Source of the DNA: Dethiobacter sp.
GTDB lineage: Bacteria; Bacillota; Dethiobacteria; DTU022
Length of the DNA stretch: 7,876 nt
Assembly: GCA_018333405.1 (NCBI GenBank)
Contig: JAGXSR010000157.1
Location: 1-7,876, forward strand
Reading direction: 5' to 3'
Below the pieces are notes generated by a model that saw only the letters and a program-made list of their open reading frames with translations, was not told the DNA's origin and made no database searches. The position numbers and the translations under genes are program-made. Each line of letters begins with the position of its first letter. The first letter of the stretch is position 1. Below are positions 1 to 5,968 of this stretch, piece after piece.

Positions 1-129
1 ATAAGGGGGGCAAATCAACACTTCCACCCCGCTGAATCGCCCGGCAAATTTCTTGAACTCAATTAAGAAAGCTTCAGTTTCAGCAATGGTTTTGTGCATC
101 TTCCAATTTGCGGCAATCATTAAATCCAC
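1..129 (-). CDS. tpiA: Triosephosphate isomerase, N-terminal fragment (cut by window edge)
   Basis: Triosephosphate isomerase interconverts dihydroxyacetone phosphate and glyceraldehyde 3-phosphate in cytoplasmic glycolysis and gluconeogenesis. Only the first 43 codons are inside the window; the gene runs on past position 1. The decoded start, VDLMIAANWKMHKT, matches the family N-terminus (usually IAGNWKMNKT or IAGNWKMHKT), with the active-site Asn at residue 8 and Lys at residue 10. The segment ends in the strand VLICPPY, also typical. I chose GTG at 129 because a GGAGTGAG Shine-Dalgarno site (135-142) lies 9 bases upstream and the length then fits the family. ATG at 120 is the alternative but has no ribosome site at the right distance. 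The gene follows pgk after 37 bases with no terminator between, so the two are probably cotranscribed. The family call is very secure; the exact start is less so. Confidence 0.93.
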   Translation of the reverse strand, partial: MDLMIAANWKMHKTIAETEAFLIEFKKFAGRFSGVEVLICPPY

Positions 130-166
130 AGACGCTCACTCCGTTCTTATCCGCTGTTCACTAAAA

Positions 167-1348
167 TCATTTTTCTTGCAGTATTTTGATACCGGGCAGC
201 TCCCTGCCTTCCCAGAACTCAAGCGTGGCGCCGCCGCCGGTGGAGATAAAGCTGATCTCGCCGGACAGCCCCAGGGATTCCAGGGCGGCCACCACGTCAC
301 CGCCGCCGACCACGGAATAGGCATCACTCCGGGCCACCGCCCGGGCTAAAGTCTCTGTTCCCCGATGAAACGGGGGAACTTCATAAACACCAAGGGGGCC
401 GTTCCAGATAATCATCTGTGCTTCGGATACAATCCGGCTGTAACGGGTGGCCGTGCCAGGGCCGATGTCCACCGCTTTCCAACCTTCCTCCACCGCCCCG
501 TCGCCGATAATCCTATAGGGGCTGTCCGCTTTAATTTCCCGGGTAATCAGTAAATCCTCCGGCAAGAGAATCCGGCAGCGGCTCTTTGCGCTGTCTTCCA
601 ACATTTTTTTCGCCTCAGCGATCCGTTCAGACTCAACCAGCGAATCGCCCAGGGCACAACCCTGCGCGGCCAAAAATGTATTGGCCATTCCACCCCCGAT
701 TAGCAGCCAATCAGCAAGCTGTAAAAAACGGCGGATCACGTTCATTTTATCCGATACTTTCGCTCCGCCCAGGATGGCGACCAGGGGTCGCCCAGGGTTG
801 TCGATGCAGCGGGTGAGCGTTTCGATCTCTTTGATCATCAGCAGCCCCGCCACCGCCGGTAAAAAATCGGCTACGCCGACTGTGGAAGCGTGTGCCCGGT
901 GCGCAGTTCCGAAAGCATCGTTTACATAAAGATCTGCCAGTTCCGCCAGCTGACGGGACATCTGCGGATCATTTTTTTCTTCTCCTTTTTCAAAACGAAC
1001 ATTCTCTAAAAGCAACACCGCACCGTATTTTAGCGTGGCAACGGCGGCGGCGACAGAATCGCCAACCACCTGGTCCAGCTTTATAACCGGCTCATTCAGC
1101 AGCTCCGAAAGCCGGCCGGCAACGGGATCCAGGCGCAATTCAGCTTTCACTTCTCCTTTGGGCCGGCCCAGATGCGACGCTAAGATCACTTTTGCTCCGT
1201 GATTCAACAAGTAGCGAATTGTCGGCAAAGCCTCGCGAATGCGGGTGTCGTCTTTAACCTCTCCCCCGATCAGCGGTACGTTAAAATCAACCCGGACCAG
1301 AACTCGTTTACCGCCTACCTCTATATCCTGAACTGTAACTTTGGCCAA
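167..1348 (-). CDS. pgk: Phosphoglycerate kinase
   Basis: Cytoplasmic phosphoglycerate kinase transfers phosphate between 1,3-bisphosphoglycerate and ADP, giving 3-phosphoglycerate and ATP. The family signatures appear in order: RVDFNVPL with substrate-binding Asp21 and Asn23, HLGRPKG near residue 59, AFGTAHRAHAS near 145, GGAKVSDK near 194, GPLGVYE near 317, GGGD near 348 and STGGGA near 369. At 393 residues it is full length for a bacterial enzyme. The open frame extends to a TTG at 1387, but that codon overlaps the -10 box. From TTG 1348 the protein begins MAKVTVQDIEVGGKRV, aligning with the usual Pgk N-terminus, and GGTGGTG (1355-1361) is 6 bases upstream. ATG at 1363 (398 residues) is a possible alternative with a weaker ribosome site. 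Unusually for a Firmicute, no gap or cggR gene precedes it; the next gene upstream is rpoN. Confidence 0.97.
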   Translation of the reverse strand: MAKVTVQDIEVGGKRVLVRVDFNVPLIGGEVKDDTRIREALPTIRYLLNHGAKVILASHLGRPKGEVKAELRLDPVAGRLSELLNEPVIKLDQVVGDSVAAAVATLKYGAVLLLENVRFEKGEEKNDPQMSRQLAELADLYVNDAFGTAHRAHASTVGVADFLPAVAGLLMIKEIETLTRCIDNPGRPLVAILGGAKVSDKMNVIRRFLQLADWLLIGGGMANTFLAAQGCALGDSLVESERIAEAKKMLEDSAKSRCRILLPEDLLITREIKADSPYRIIGDGAVEEGWKAVDIGPGTATRYSRIVSEAQMIIWNGPLGVYEVPPFHRGTETLARAVARSDAYSVVGGGDVVAALESLGLSGEISFISTGGGATLEFWEGRELPGIKILQEK

Positions 1349-1386
1349 ATCAAACACCACCATAGTGAAATTTTCCAACAACGGCA

Positions 1387-1400
1387 ATTATATTTTAGCA
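1387..1400 (-). promoter_or_regulatory. Probable promoter (-10 region) for pgk-tpiA
   Basis: Two overlapping -10 candidates are visible on the minus strand. One is a perfect TATAAT at 1392-1387. The other is TAAAAT at 1397-1392, preceded by TGC, giving an extended -10 (TGNTAAAAT). The -35 match is weak (TTACGA at 1414-1409, 16 bases from TATAAT), which is common for extended -10 promoters. Predicted initiation near 1380 leaves a leader of about 30 bases before the TTG start of pgk. The placement argues that pgk-tpiA is transcribed independently of rpoN. It is a motif-based call only. Confidence 0.55.
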
Positions 1401-1484
1401 CAAACTCTTCGTAAGCAGCAGAAGAACAGACTCTATTATTTTCCCGCCGGGCAAACAGCTTATCCCTGAGGTATAGTAATCGAT

Positions 1485-1496
1485 CAGGTTAACCTG
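1485..1496. promoter_or_regulatory. Perfect 12-bp palindrome CAGGTTAACCTG, candidate operator
   Basis: CAGGTTAACCTG is a perfect two-fold symmetric site in the non-coding stretch between rpoN and pgk, about 85 bases upstream of the pgk -10 box. Its core GGTTAACC recurs once in the window, at 6000-6007 in the uvrC-HAD gap. A dimeric regulator site is possible but no regulator is identifiable. It does not resemble the CggR operator or a CcpA cre site as I know them. The rest of this 295-base gap (1349-1643) holds the rpoN terminator, a short degenerate heptamer stretch and the pgk promoter. I see no credible gene in it. Confidence 0.35.
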
Positions 1497-1623
1497 TACC
1501 CGTTCTGAAATGGGCAGTAAATTGATGGAAACATATTCTCGGGGCGCCCTGAATCATGATCCCTTACTTCTGAATGCTGAATGCCTGGACGATAAAACAT
1601 CCTGCCGGCGCGAGGTTTTCTGT

Positions 1624-1651
1624 AAAAACTGACTGTAGGCAAGCTACAGCC
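1624..1651 (-). terminator. Probable intrinsic terminator of rpoN, overlapping its stop codon
   Basis: On the minus strand, GGCTGTAG (1651-1644) and CTACAGTC (1638-1631) can pair as an 8-bp stem with one G-U pair and a 5-base loop. A run of five T (1628-1624) starts two bases after the stem. The rpoN stop codon TAG (1646-1644) is inside the left arm. The stem is short, so termination may be partial. Its position fits with pgk having its own promoter downstream. Confidence 0.6.
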
Positions 1652-3056
1652 GGCGGCGTTTGTATGAAGGGGGAATAGACATCTCTTCACGGTATTTGGC
1701 GATTGTACGCCGGGAAATTTTAATCCCTTTGTGCTGGAACAGATCCGTCAATTGCTGGTCGCTCAGCGGGTTTTGAATCTCTTCCCGGTCAATCGTCTCC
1801 CGCAACTGCGTTTTTATACTGTGCGATGAGTAGCCCTCTACTCTGTCGCCGGTAAGACCGCTGGAAAAAAAGAATTTCATCGGATACAAACCCTTGGGCG
1901 TTTGAATGTACTTATTATTGGTGGCCCGGCTCACCGTAGACTCATGGATTCCCACTTGTTGGGCCACCTCCCTCAAGGTCAGAGGTTTGAGCTGCTTTAT
2001 CCCGTGCTCTAAAAAACTGCGCTGGATATCCACAATTTGCCGTGCTACTTTATATAGGGTCACGCGGCGCTGCTCGATGCTGCGTATAAGCCACAAAGCT
2101 TTATCGAACTTGCCCCTGATATATGAAGAGAGAGTATCATCGCTGCCGTTTTGAAGCAATTTATGATAGAAGGGGCTGATAAAAAGATGCGGCGCTGCCG
2201 AATCATTGATCATGATTACGTATTCCTGATCTACTTTTTCCACGATGATATCCGGGATGATATAGCGAATACTGCCTCCCTCGCCAAATATACTGCCCGG
2301 CTTGGGGTTTAAAGTGCGGATCAAATCAATCGCCTCCTGGACTGCTTTCAGATCACAGTTCAGGCGGGAAGCAATATGCTGAAACCGGCCGTCTGCGGCA
2401 GCCGGAAGATAATTCCTGACAATTTTAACAGCCAGTTCCGGCGGGTTTCCTAAACTGATCAGCTGGTTTAAAAGACATTCCTGCAGGTTACGGCTGGCGA
2501 TACCAGCCGGTTCAAGACGCTGTATAATTTTTAATACCCGATACAGCCTTTTTTCCGTAACCCCCAAGGCTTGGGCCAATTCATCAAGATCGGCGCGCAA
2601 ATATCCGTTTTGATCCAGGCTCTCCGCCAGAAACGAAGCCATACTGAATTCGCGGGGAGACAGACCCATCAGGCGCAGCTGGCCTAACAGGTCTTCCATC
2701 ATCGATTCCGCCCCCCCGGCACAGTTCTCAATGGAGGGTGGTCCTTCCCACAATTGAAACTTGGTGTCTTCCCTGGCTGACCAGTCTGCGTCCCGAAAAT
2801 ACTCTTCCCAGGAAAACCCCTCATTGGCAGTTTGCCCGTTAGATTGTTTTTCAAATGTCTCTGCCCCGTTATCCTTTTCCTCTGCTGCCGATTCCTGCAT
2901 CTCCAGCACCGGGTTGTTGAGCAGCTCTTCCTGAACATAATCAACCAGTTCCAAGGCTGAATACTGCAGCAAAGCAATAGCCAGCTTCAGCTCCGGCGTT
3001 ATAATCAGCTTCTGTGTTTGTTCCAGCTTCAACTGGTAATCTAATTTCATCACCAT
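1644..3056 (-). CDS. rpoN: RNA polymerase sigma-54 factor
   Basis: Sigma-54 (SigL in bacilli) directs core RNA polymerase to -24/-12 promoters and needs an AAA+ enhancer-binding activator to open them. All three regions are present in 470 residues. The N-terminal activator-interaction region (about 1-50) is rich in Gln and Leu, with QTQKLIITPELKLAIALLQ. Next comes an acidic linker (about 55-110), then the core-binding domain (about 115-300). The C-terminal DNA-binding part has a helix-turn-helix near 360-380 (LREVAQQVGIHESTVSRATN) and the RpoN box SRRTIAKYRE at 448-457, close to the consensus ARRTVAKYRE. ATG 3056 is preceded by GGGGTG at a 5-base spacing; the ATG two codons later lacks a spaced site. 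No matching enhancer-binding activator and no clear -24/-12 promoter is in the window, so its regulon is elsewhere. It follows whiA after 111 bases and has its own extended -10 promoter. Confidence 0.98.
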   Translation of the reverse strand: MVMKLDYQLKLEQTQKLIITPELKLAIALLQYSALELVDYVQEELLNNPVLEMQESAAEEKDNGAETFEKQSNGQTANEGFSWEEYFRDADWSAREDTKFQLWEGPPSIENCAGGAESMMEDLLGQLRLMGLSPREFSMASFLAESLDQNGYLRADLDELAQALGVTEKRLYRVLKIIQRLEPAGIASRNLQECLLNQLISLGNPPELAVKIVRNYLPAAADGRFQHIASRLNCDLKAVQEAIDLIRTLNPKPGSIFGEGGSIRYIIPDIIVEKVDQEYVIMINDSAAPHLFISPFYHKLLQNGSDDTLSSYIRGKFDKALWLIRSIEQRRVTLYKVARQIVDIQRSFLEHGIKQLKPLTLREVAQQVGIHESTVSRATNNKYIQTPKGLYPMKFFFSSGLTGDRVEGYSSHSIKTQLRETIDREEIQNPLSDQQLTDLFQHKGIKISRRTIAKYREEMSIPPSYKRRRL

Positions 3057-3139
3057 AAGTACACCCCATGATTACTTCGACACAATTCAGGGAATTTCCT
3101 GCATCACGCCTGCCGGGACAAAACCGATAATATTGCATA

Positions 3140-3148
3140 ATTATACCA
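3140..3148 (-). promoter_or_regulatory. Extended -10 promoter for rpoN
   Basis: The minus strand reads TGGTATAAT (3148-3140), a perfect TATAAT with the TGN extension. No good -35 box lies 16-18 bases upstream, which is compatible with extended -10 use. Initiation near 3133 would give a leader of about 77 bases before the rpoN ATG. The site lies 20 bases past the whiA stop, and I see no terminator between whiA and rpoN, so read-through from the upstream operon is also possible. Confidence 0.55.
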
Positions 3149-3167
3149 TATGCTATGCGGAATCCCG

Positions 3168-4118
3168 CTATGACTTGCCTTCTTTAATGCCGCCTGCCTC
3201 AGCAATTTTTACCAGTTGCCTGAAGCGGTGGTTTACTCCCGATTTGCTGACCGGAGGATTGAACATCGACCCCAATTCTTTCAATGAGGCTTCGGGGAAA
3301 CGCCGTCGCAGCCGCGCTGCCTCTCTGACCGCGGGCGGCAGGCTATGCAGTCCGACCTGGTCGTCCAGCCGTTCAATCAGGGCTAACTGTTGCTGGGCTG
3401 AATTAACGATTTTTTGCAGGTTAGCCGTGTCACAGTTCACCTGGCGGTTCACCTGGTTGCGCATGCTTTTAACTACCCTGAGATTCTCCAGGTAGAGCAG
3501 TGCATTGCCGGCGCTGATAATCCTTAGAAAATCGGCAATCGCTTCTGCATCTTTTAAATAGATTGAGCTGTTGCCGTGGTGCTGACGATAAAATGCTTTA
3601 ATCGAAAAAAAATGAAGACACTTTTGCAAGAAAGCGGCATCTTCCTGGTAGCTGCAACCAATTTCCAGATGATAACCGGAGCGGCCGGAAACACTGAGCG
3701 AACCTGACGCCAAAAATGCTCCCCGGACAAAAGCCCGTCTGCAACATTGTTTCCGCGGGGTTAAACGGAACTCTCTGGAAAGATGGTTAGTCTGACCGGA
3801 TTCTTTTAAATTTAAGCAGACGAGTAACGCTTCCACCTGATCAGCCCCGGCCACTTGTACCAGATAACATTTTTTGCCCAATCGACGCCCCAATTGCCTG
3901 ATTACATCCGGTGATTGAATGCCGGCCGTTTTAAGCAGGCTGAACAAGTGGCGGGCAATATTAATATAATCCACCTGGATGATTAAGGTTTGGCTGTTTT
4001 CCCGGATGGACAGGTATCCACGCAATATCAAAAATGCCGCCAATTCCCACGAGCGGCAGCAGCTGCGCTTTTCCTCGTAACGGGACAGCTCTTGCTTCAC
4101 TTCCCGGGTAAACGGCAC
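3168..4118 (-). CDS. whiA: WhiA family DNA-binding protein
   Basis: WhiA is a conserved DNA-binding protein of Gram-positive bacteria. In actinomycetes it controls sporulation genes with WhiB; in Bacillus it affects cell division and chromosome segregation. The protein has the family plan: an N-terminal LAGLIDADG-homing-endonuclease-like fold without the nuclease catalytic motif, with CCRRAFVRGAFLASGS near residues 125-140 and YHLEIG near 149, then RNQVNRQVNCDTAN near 220-233. The C-terminal helix-turn-helix (about 277-302) contains ASLKELG, PPVSKSGVNHR. The frame is open to GTG 4130, but that codon is part of the Shine-Dalgarno sequence itself. From GTG 4118 the protein starts MPFTREVKQEL, as the family does, with GGGAGGTG (4128-4135) 9 bases upstream, giving 316 residues. 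It follows rapZ after 58 bases. The yvcK gene that normally separates these two is not here. Confidence 0.96.
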   Translation of the reverse strand: MPFTREVKQELSRYEEKRSCCRSWELAAFLILRGYLSIRENSQTLIIQVDYINIARHLFSLLKTAGIQSPDVIRQLGRRLGKKCYLVQVAGADQVEALLVCLNLKESGQTNHLSREFRLTPRKQCCRRAFVRGAFLASGSLSVSGRSGYHLEIGCSYQEDAAFLQKCLHFFSIKAFYRQHHGNSSIYLKDAEAIADFLRIISAGNALLYLENLRVVKSMRNQVNRQVNCDTANLQKIVNSAQQQLALIERLDDQVGLHSLPPAVREAARLRRRFPEASLKELGSMFNPPVSKSGVNHRFRQLVKIAEAGGIKEGKS

Positions 4119-4149
4119 CTGACATCGCACCTCCCTGGTTAAGCCGGAT

Positions 4150-4172
4150 TGATCAGGCCAAAGGCTTGATCA
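4150..4172 (-). other. Intercistronic hairpin between rapZ and whiA
   Basis: Two copies of TGATCA (4150-4155 and 4167-4172) flank GCC/GGC arms and a 3-base loop. On the minus-strand RNA the stem is 6 bp, one A-C mismatch, then 3 bp. No T-run follows, so it does not look like a Rho-independent terminator. It could be an mRNA processing or stability element, or chance, since TGATCA is self-complementary. It begins 4 bases past the rapZ stop and fills most of the short gap before the whiA ribosome site. Confidence 0.45.
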
Positions 4173-4176
4173 GCGG

Positions 4177-5046
4177 TCAAGCTTTGTTCATATCCCTATG
4201 CCGGCAACTCACGCGAAATCGATCCCCCAGCAGGCGGCTCAGCTCTTCGATCAGAGCCACAGAGCGGTGTCTTCCACCTGTACAGCCTACCGCTACCACT
4301 AAACTCGACTTCCCTTCACGAGTATAGTGGGGAATGGAAAACTCGAGCAGATCCTGCACCTTTTGCAAATATTTATGGGTCACCATCCAGCGCCATACAT
4401 ATTCCTTTACCTGGGGATCCTGACCGGTTAAAAGTCGTAAATGCTGCACATAATGTGGATTTGGTAAAAAACGAACGTCAAAAACCAGATCGGCATCAAG
4501 AGGCAAGCCGTACTTGAAGCCAAAAGAAACCATGTAAATATCCATCTTTTTTTCCCGTTGGTCGGGTTCATACAGGTTGGCAATCCTTTCTTTAAGCTCC
4601 CGGGGTTCCAAGCTGCTGGTGTCAATAAATTTATTCGCCTTGCCCCGCAGCTCGGCCAGCATCTCCCGCTCTTTTTGAATTGCCTCCGGCAGGCTTAAAT
4701 GGGCCAGGGGATGGCGCCGCCTGGTTTCCTTGTAACGGCGGATCAGCACCTCATCGTCTGCTTCAAGAAATAGAATTTCATAGTCGATTTGTTGATTGTC
4801 AAGCTCTTGTAACGCTTCAAACAGATTGTTAAAAAAGGCTCCGCCGCGCAAATCGCTGACCAAAGCAATTTTGTTCAACTTTCCTTCCAGTTGATTGAAC
4901 AGCTCGGCAAATTTAGGGATCAGGGTCGGAGGGAGGTTGTCCACGCAAAAGTAACCTAAATCTTCAAAGCTATTGATCGCATGGCTCTTGCCTGCTCCCG
5001 ATAAACCGGTTATCAGAACAATGTGTATCGCTTTTTGCGTCTTCAG
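4177..5046 (-). CDS. rapZ: RapZ/YvcJ family P-loop nucleotide-binding protein, CTG start
   Basis: This is the RapZ (YvcJ) family, cytoplasmic P-loop proteins. E. coli RapZ is an RNA-binding adapter that delivers the GlmZ small RNA to RNase E and senses amino-sugar supply; Bacillus YvcJ binds and hydrolyses nucleotides, and its RNA role is less clear. The sequence shows a Walker A motif, GLSGAGKS, at residues 14-21, FCVDNLPPTLIPKF near 33-46, DLRGG near 65, ILFLEADDEVLIRRY near 91, TRRRHPL near 108, and the C-terminal CTGGRHRSV at 255-263 and HRD at 283-285. With CTG 5046 as start the length is 289 residues, normal for the family. No ATG, GTG or TTG occurs in frame between the upstream stop (5068-5070) and the GTG at 4944, and starting at 4944 would delete the P-loop. 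AGGGGGAG lies just upstream of the CTG. It follows the HAD gene after 27 bases and precedes whiA. Confidence 0.95.
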   Translation of the reverse strand: MKTQKAIHIVLITGLSGAGKSHAINSFEDLGYFCVDNLPPTLIPKFAELFNQLEGKLNKIALVSDLRGGAFFNNLFEALQELDNQQIDYEILFLEADDEVLIRRYKETRRRHPLAHLSLPEAIQKEREMLAELRGKANKFIDTSSLEPRELKERIANLYEPDQREKKMDIYMVSFGFKYGLPLDADLVFDVRFLPNPHYVQHLRLLTGQDPQVKEYVWRWMVTHKYLQKVQDLLEFSIPHYTREGKSSLVVAVGCTGGRHRSVALIEELSRLLGDRFRVSCRHRDMNKA

Positions 5047-5051
5047 ATGGA

Positions 5052-5060
5052 CTCCCCCTA
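5052..5060 (-). promoter_or_regulatory. Ribosome binding site that fixes the CTG start of rapZ
   Basis: TAGGGGGAG on the minus strand (5060-5052) is a strong purine-rich Shine-Dalgarno match. If AGGGGG is aligned with AGGAGG, the spacing to CTG 5046 is 7 bases, which is optimal. No other potential start codon lies at a workable distance, so this site decides the unusual start. Confidence 0.7.
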
Positions 5061-5073
5061 GATATGGCTAAAT

Positions 5074-5895
5074 TTACTCGAAATTTAACAATACATAGTC
5101 TTCGATTATCCGCGCTACGCCATCTTCAGCATTGGACGCAGTTACCAGATCCGCCGACCGGCGGATCTCCGGACGGGCATTGGCCATAGCCACACCCAAG
5201 CCGGCATATTCAATCATATCCAGATCATTATAGCTGTCGCCGAATGCAATGATCTCTTCCGGACGGATATTAAACCATCTCGCCAACCAACGCAGCGCCT
5301 GACCTTTAGTCGCCAGCCGGTTGGTAATCTCCAGGAAATGGGGCAGCGATTGCAGAGCTGCGATTTTATCCCCATACTTTGCTTTTAACACAGCCTCAAT
5401 ATCACAAATACGCCCGTCCCAATTAATGATCGTCAGCTTAGCCGGATCTTCTCCGCACTGCTTTAAAAACGGAGTGAGTTTGCCTACCGCTTCCAGATCA
5501 ACATCCGCGATGCTCTGGTAATAGCGGGAAAATTCATTTTCCGCTTCAACGTAGAGACGATCCCCGATAAAAACATTAACATGATATCCTTCTGCTTCAG
5601 CGTATTTAGCGATGGATATGGCCAAGCTATTCTCTAAAGGTTGGTAATAAAGCGTTTCCCTGCTCTCGGTAGTCTTAATCAGGGCGCCGTGATAGTTGAT
5701 CATCGGCCAGTCCACATTCAATTCCAGCTCACGCACGTAGGGGATACTGGTCCGAAACATCCGGCCGGTGGCTACGGTCAAGATTGTCCCTCTCTTAACC
5801 GCTTCCCTGACTGCGTGTTTATTCCGGGGAGAAATTTTCGAATCCTCATTAAGAAAGGTGCCGTCTAAGTCGATGGCGATCAAACGATATTTCAT
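5074..5895 (-). CDS. Cof-type HAD-IIB family hydrolase
   Basis: This is a haloacid-dehalogenase-superfamily phosphatase of the Cof/IIB type, cytoplasmic and Mg-dependent. Members dephosphorylate sugar phosphates, FMN, pyridoxal phosphate and similar metabolites, and the substrate cannot be read from sequence. All four catalytic motifs are present: DLDGT with nucleophile Asp9 and acid/base Asp11, VATGR with Thr43, Lys197 in ATKGQAL, and GDSYND with Asp220 and Asp224. The substrate-selecting cap lies between about residues 80 and 185. At 273 residues the length is typical. The frame continues up to 5961, but those codons overlap the promoter. ATG 5895 has AGGAG (5904-5908) 8 bases upstream, and the protein then starts MKYRLIAIDLDGTF as the family does. 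It probably heads a unit with rapZ and whiA; linkage to them is not a standard part of that cluster as I know it, so a functional tie is only conjecture. Confidence 0.95.
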   Translation of the reverse strand: MKYRLIAIDLDGTFLNEDSKISPRNKHAVREAVKRGTILTVATGRMFRTSIPYVRELELNVDWPMINYHGALIKTTESRETLYYQPLENSLAISIAKYAEAEGYHVNVFIGDRLYVEAENEFSRYYQSIADVDLEAVGKLTPFLKQCGEDPAKLTIINWDGRICDIEAVLKAKYGDKIAALQSLPHFLEITNRLATKGQALRWLARWFNIRPEEIIAFGDSYNDLDMIEYAGLGVAMANARPEIRRSADLVTASNAEDGVARIIEDYVLLNFE

Positions 5896-5959
5896 CAATC
5901 CTGCTCCTGATCCACAGATTATGACTTGGGGGATCCATGAAAACACTTTCCCTTCCTGC

Positions 5960-5968
5960 ATTATAGCA
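5960..5968 (-). promoter_or_regulatory. Extended -10 promoter for the HAD-rapZ-whiA unit
   Basis: The minus strand reads TGCTATAAT (5968-5960), a perfect TATAAT with the TGN extension. The -35 candidate TCAGCA, 17 bases upstream, matches TTGACA at only 3 of 6 positions. Initiation near 5953 gives a leader of about 58 bases to the HAD ATG. The -10 element overlaps one arm of the inverted repeat at 5965-5986, so the promoter may be regulated. Confidence 0.6.

Noticed and set aside
1364..1387. Longer pgk start at TTG 1387.
   Set aside because: The codon overlaps the -10 box and would lie upstream of the predicted transcription start; the extra residues are not part of the family N-terminus.
1436..1456. 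CCCGGCGGG mini-hairpin in the rpoN-pgk gap as a terminator.
   Set aside because: The stem is only 3 bp with a 3-base loop and no T-run follows on the transcribed strand.
1388..1643. Sigma-54 (-24/-12) promoter in the gap next to rpoN.
   Set aside because: No TGGCA-N-TTGC-like sequence with GG and GC at the right spacing was found on either strand.
1484..1690. 68-codon minus-strand open frame across the rpoN end and the gap to pgk.
   Set aside because: It starts inside rpoN, has no ribosome site, runs through the terminator hairpin and resembles no family I know, including CggR or GapA.
3133..3495. 120-codon plus-strand frame antisense to the 3' part of whiA.
   Set aside because: It is a shadow of an unmistakable gene on the other strand, and composition and lack of family resemblance argue against it.
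4945..5046. Possible frameshift or truncation at the 5' end of rapZ, because an ATG/GTG/TTG-only frame starts at 4944 inside the conserved VDNLPP motif.
   Set aside because: The upstream codons are in the same frame and encode the expected P-loop and N-terminus without any stop, so the gene is intact and only the start codon is unusual.
5896..5961. N-terminal extension of the HAD protein from ATG 5961.
   Set aside because: That ATG overlaps the TATAAT element, so it is upstream of the likely transcript; ATG 5895 has a well-placed AGGAG and gives the normal family N-terminus.
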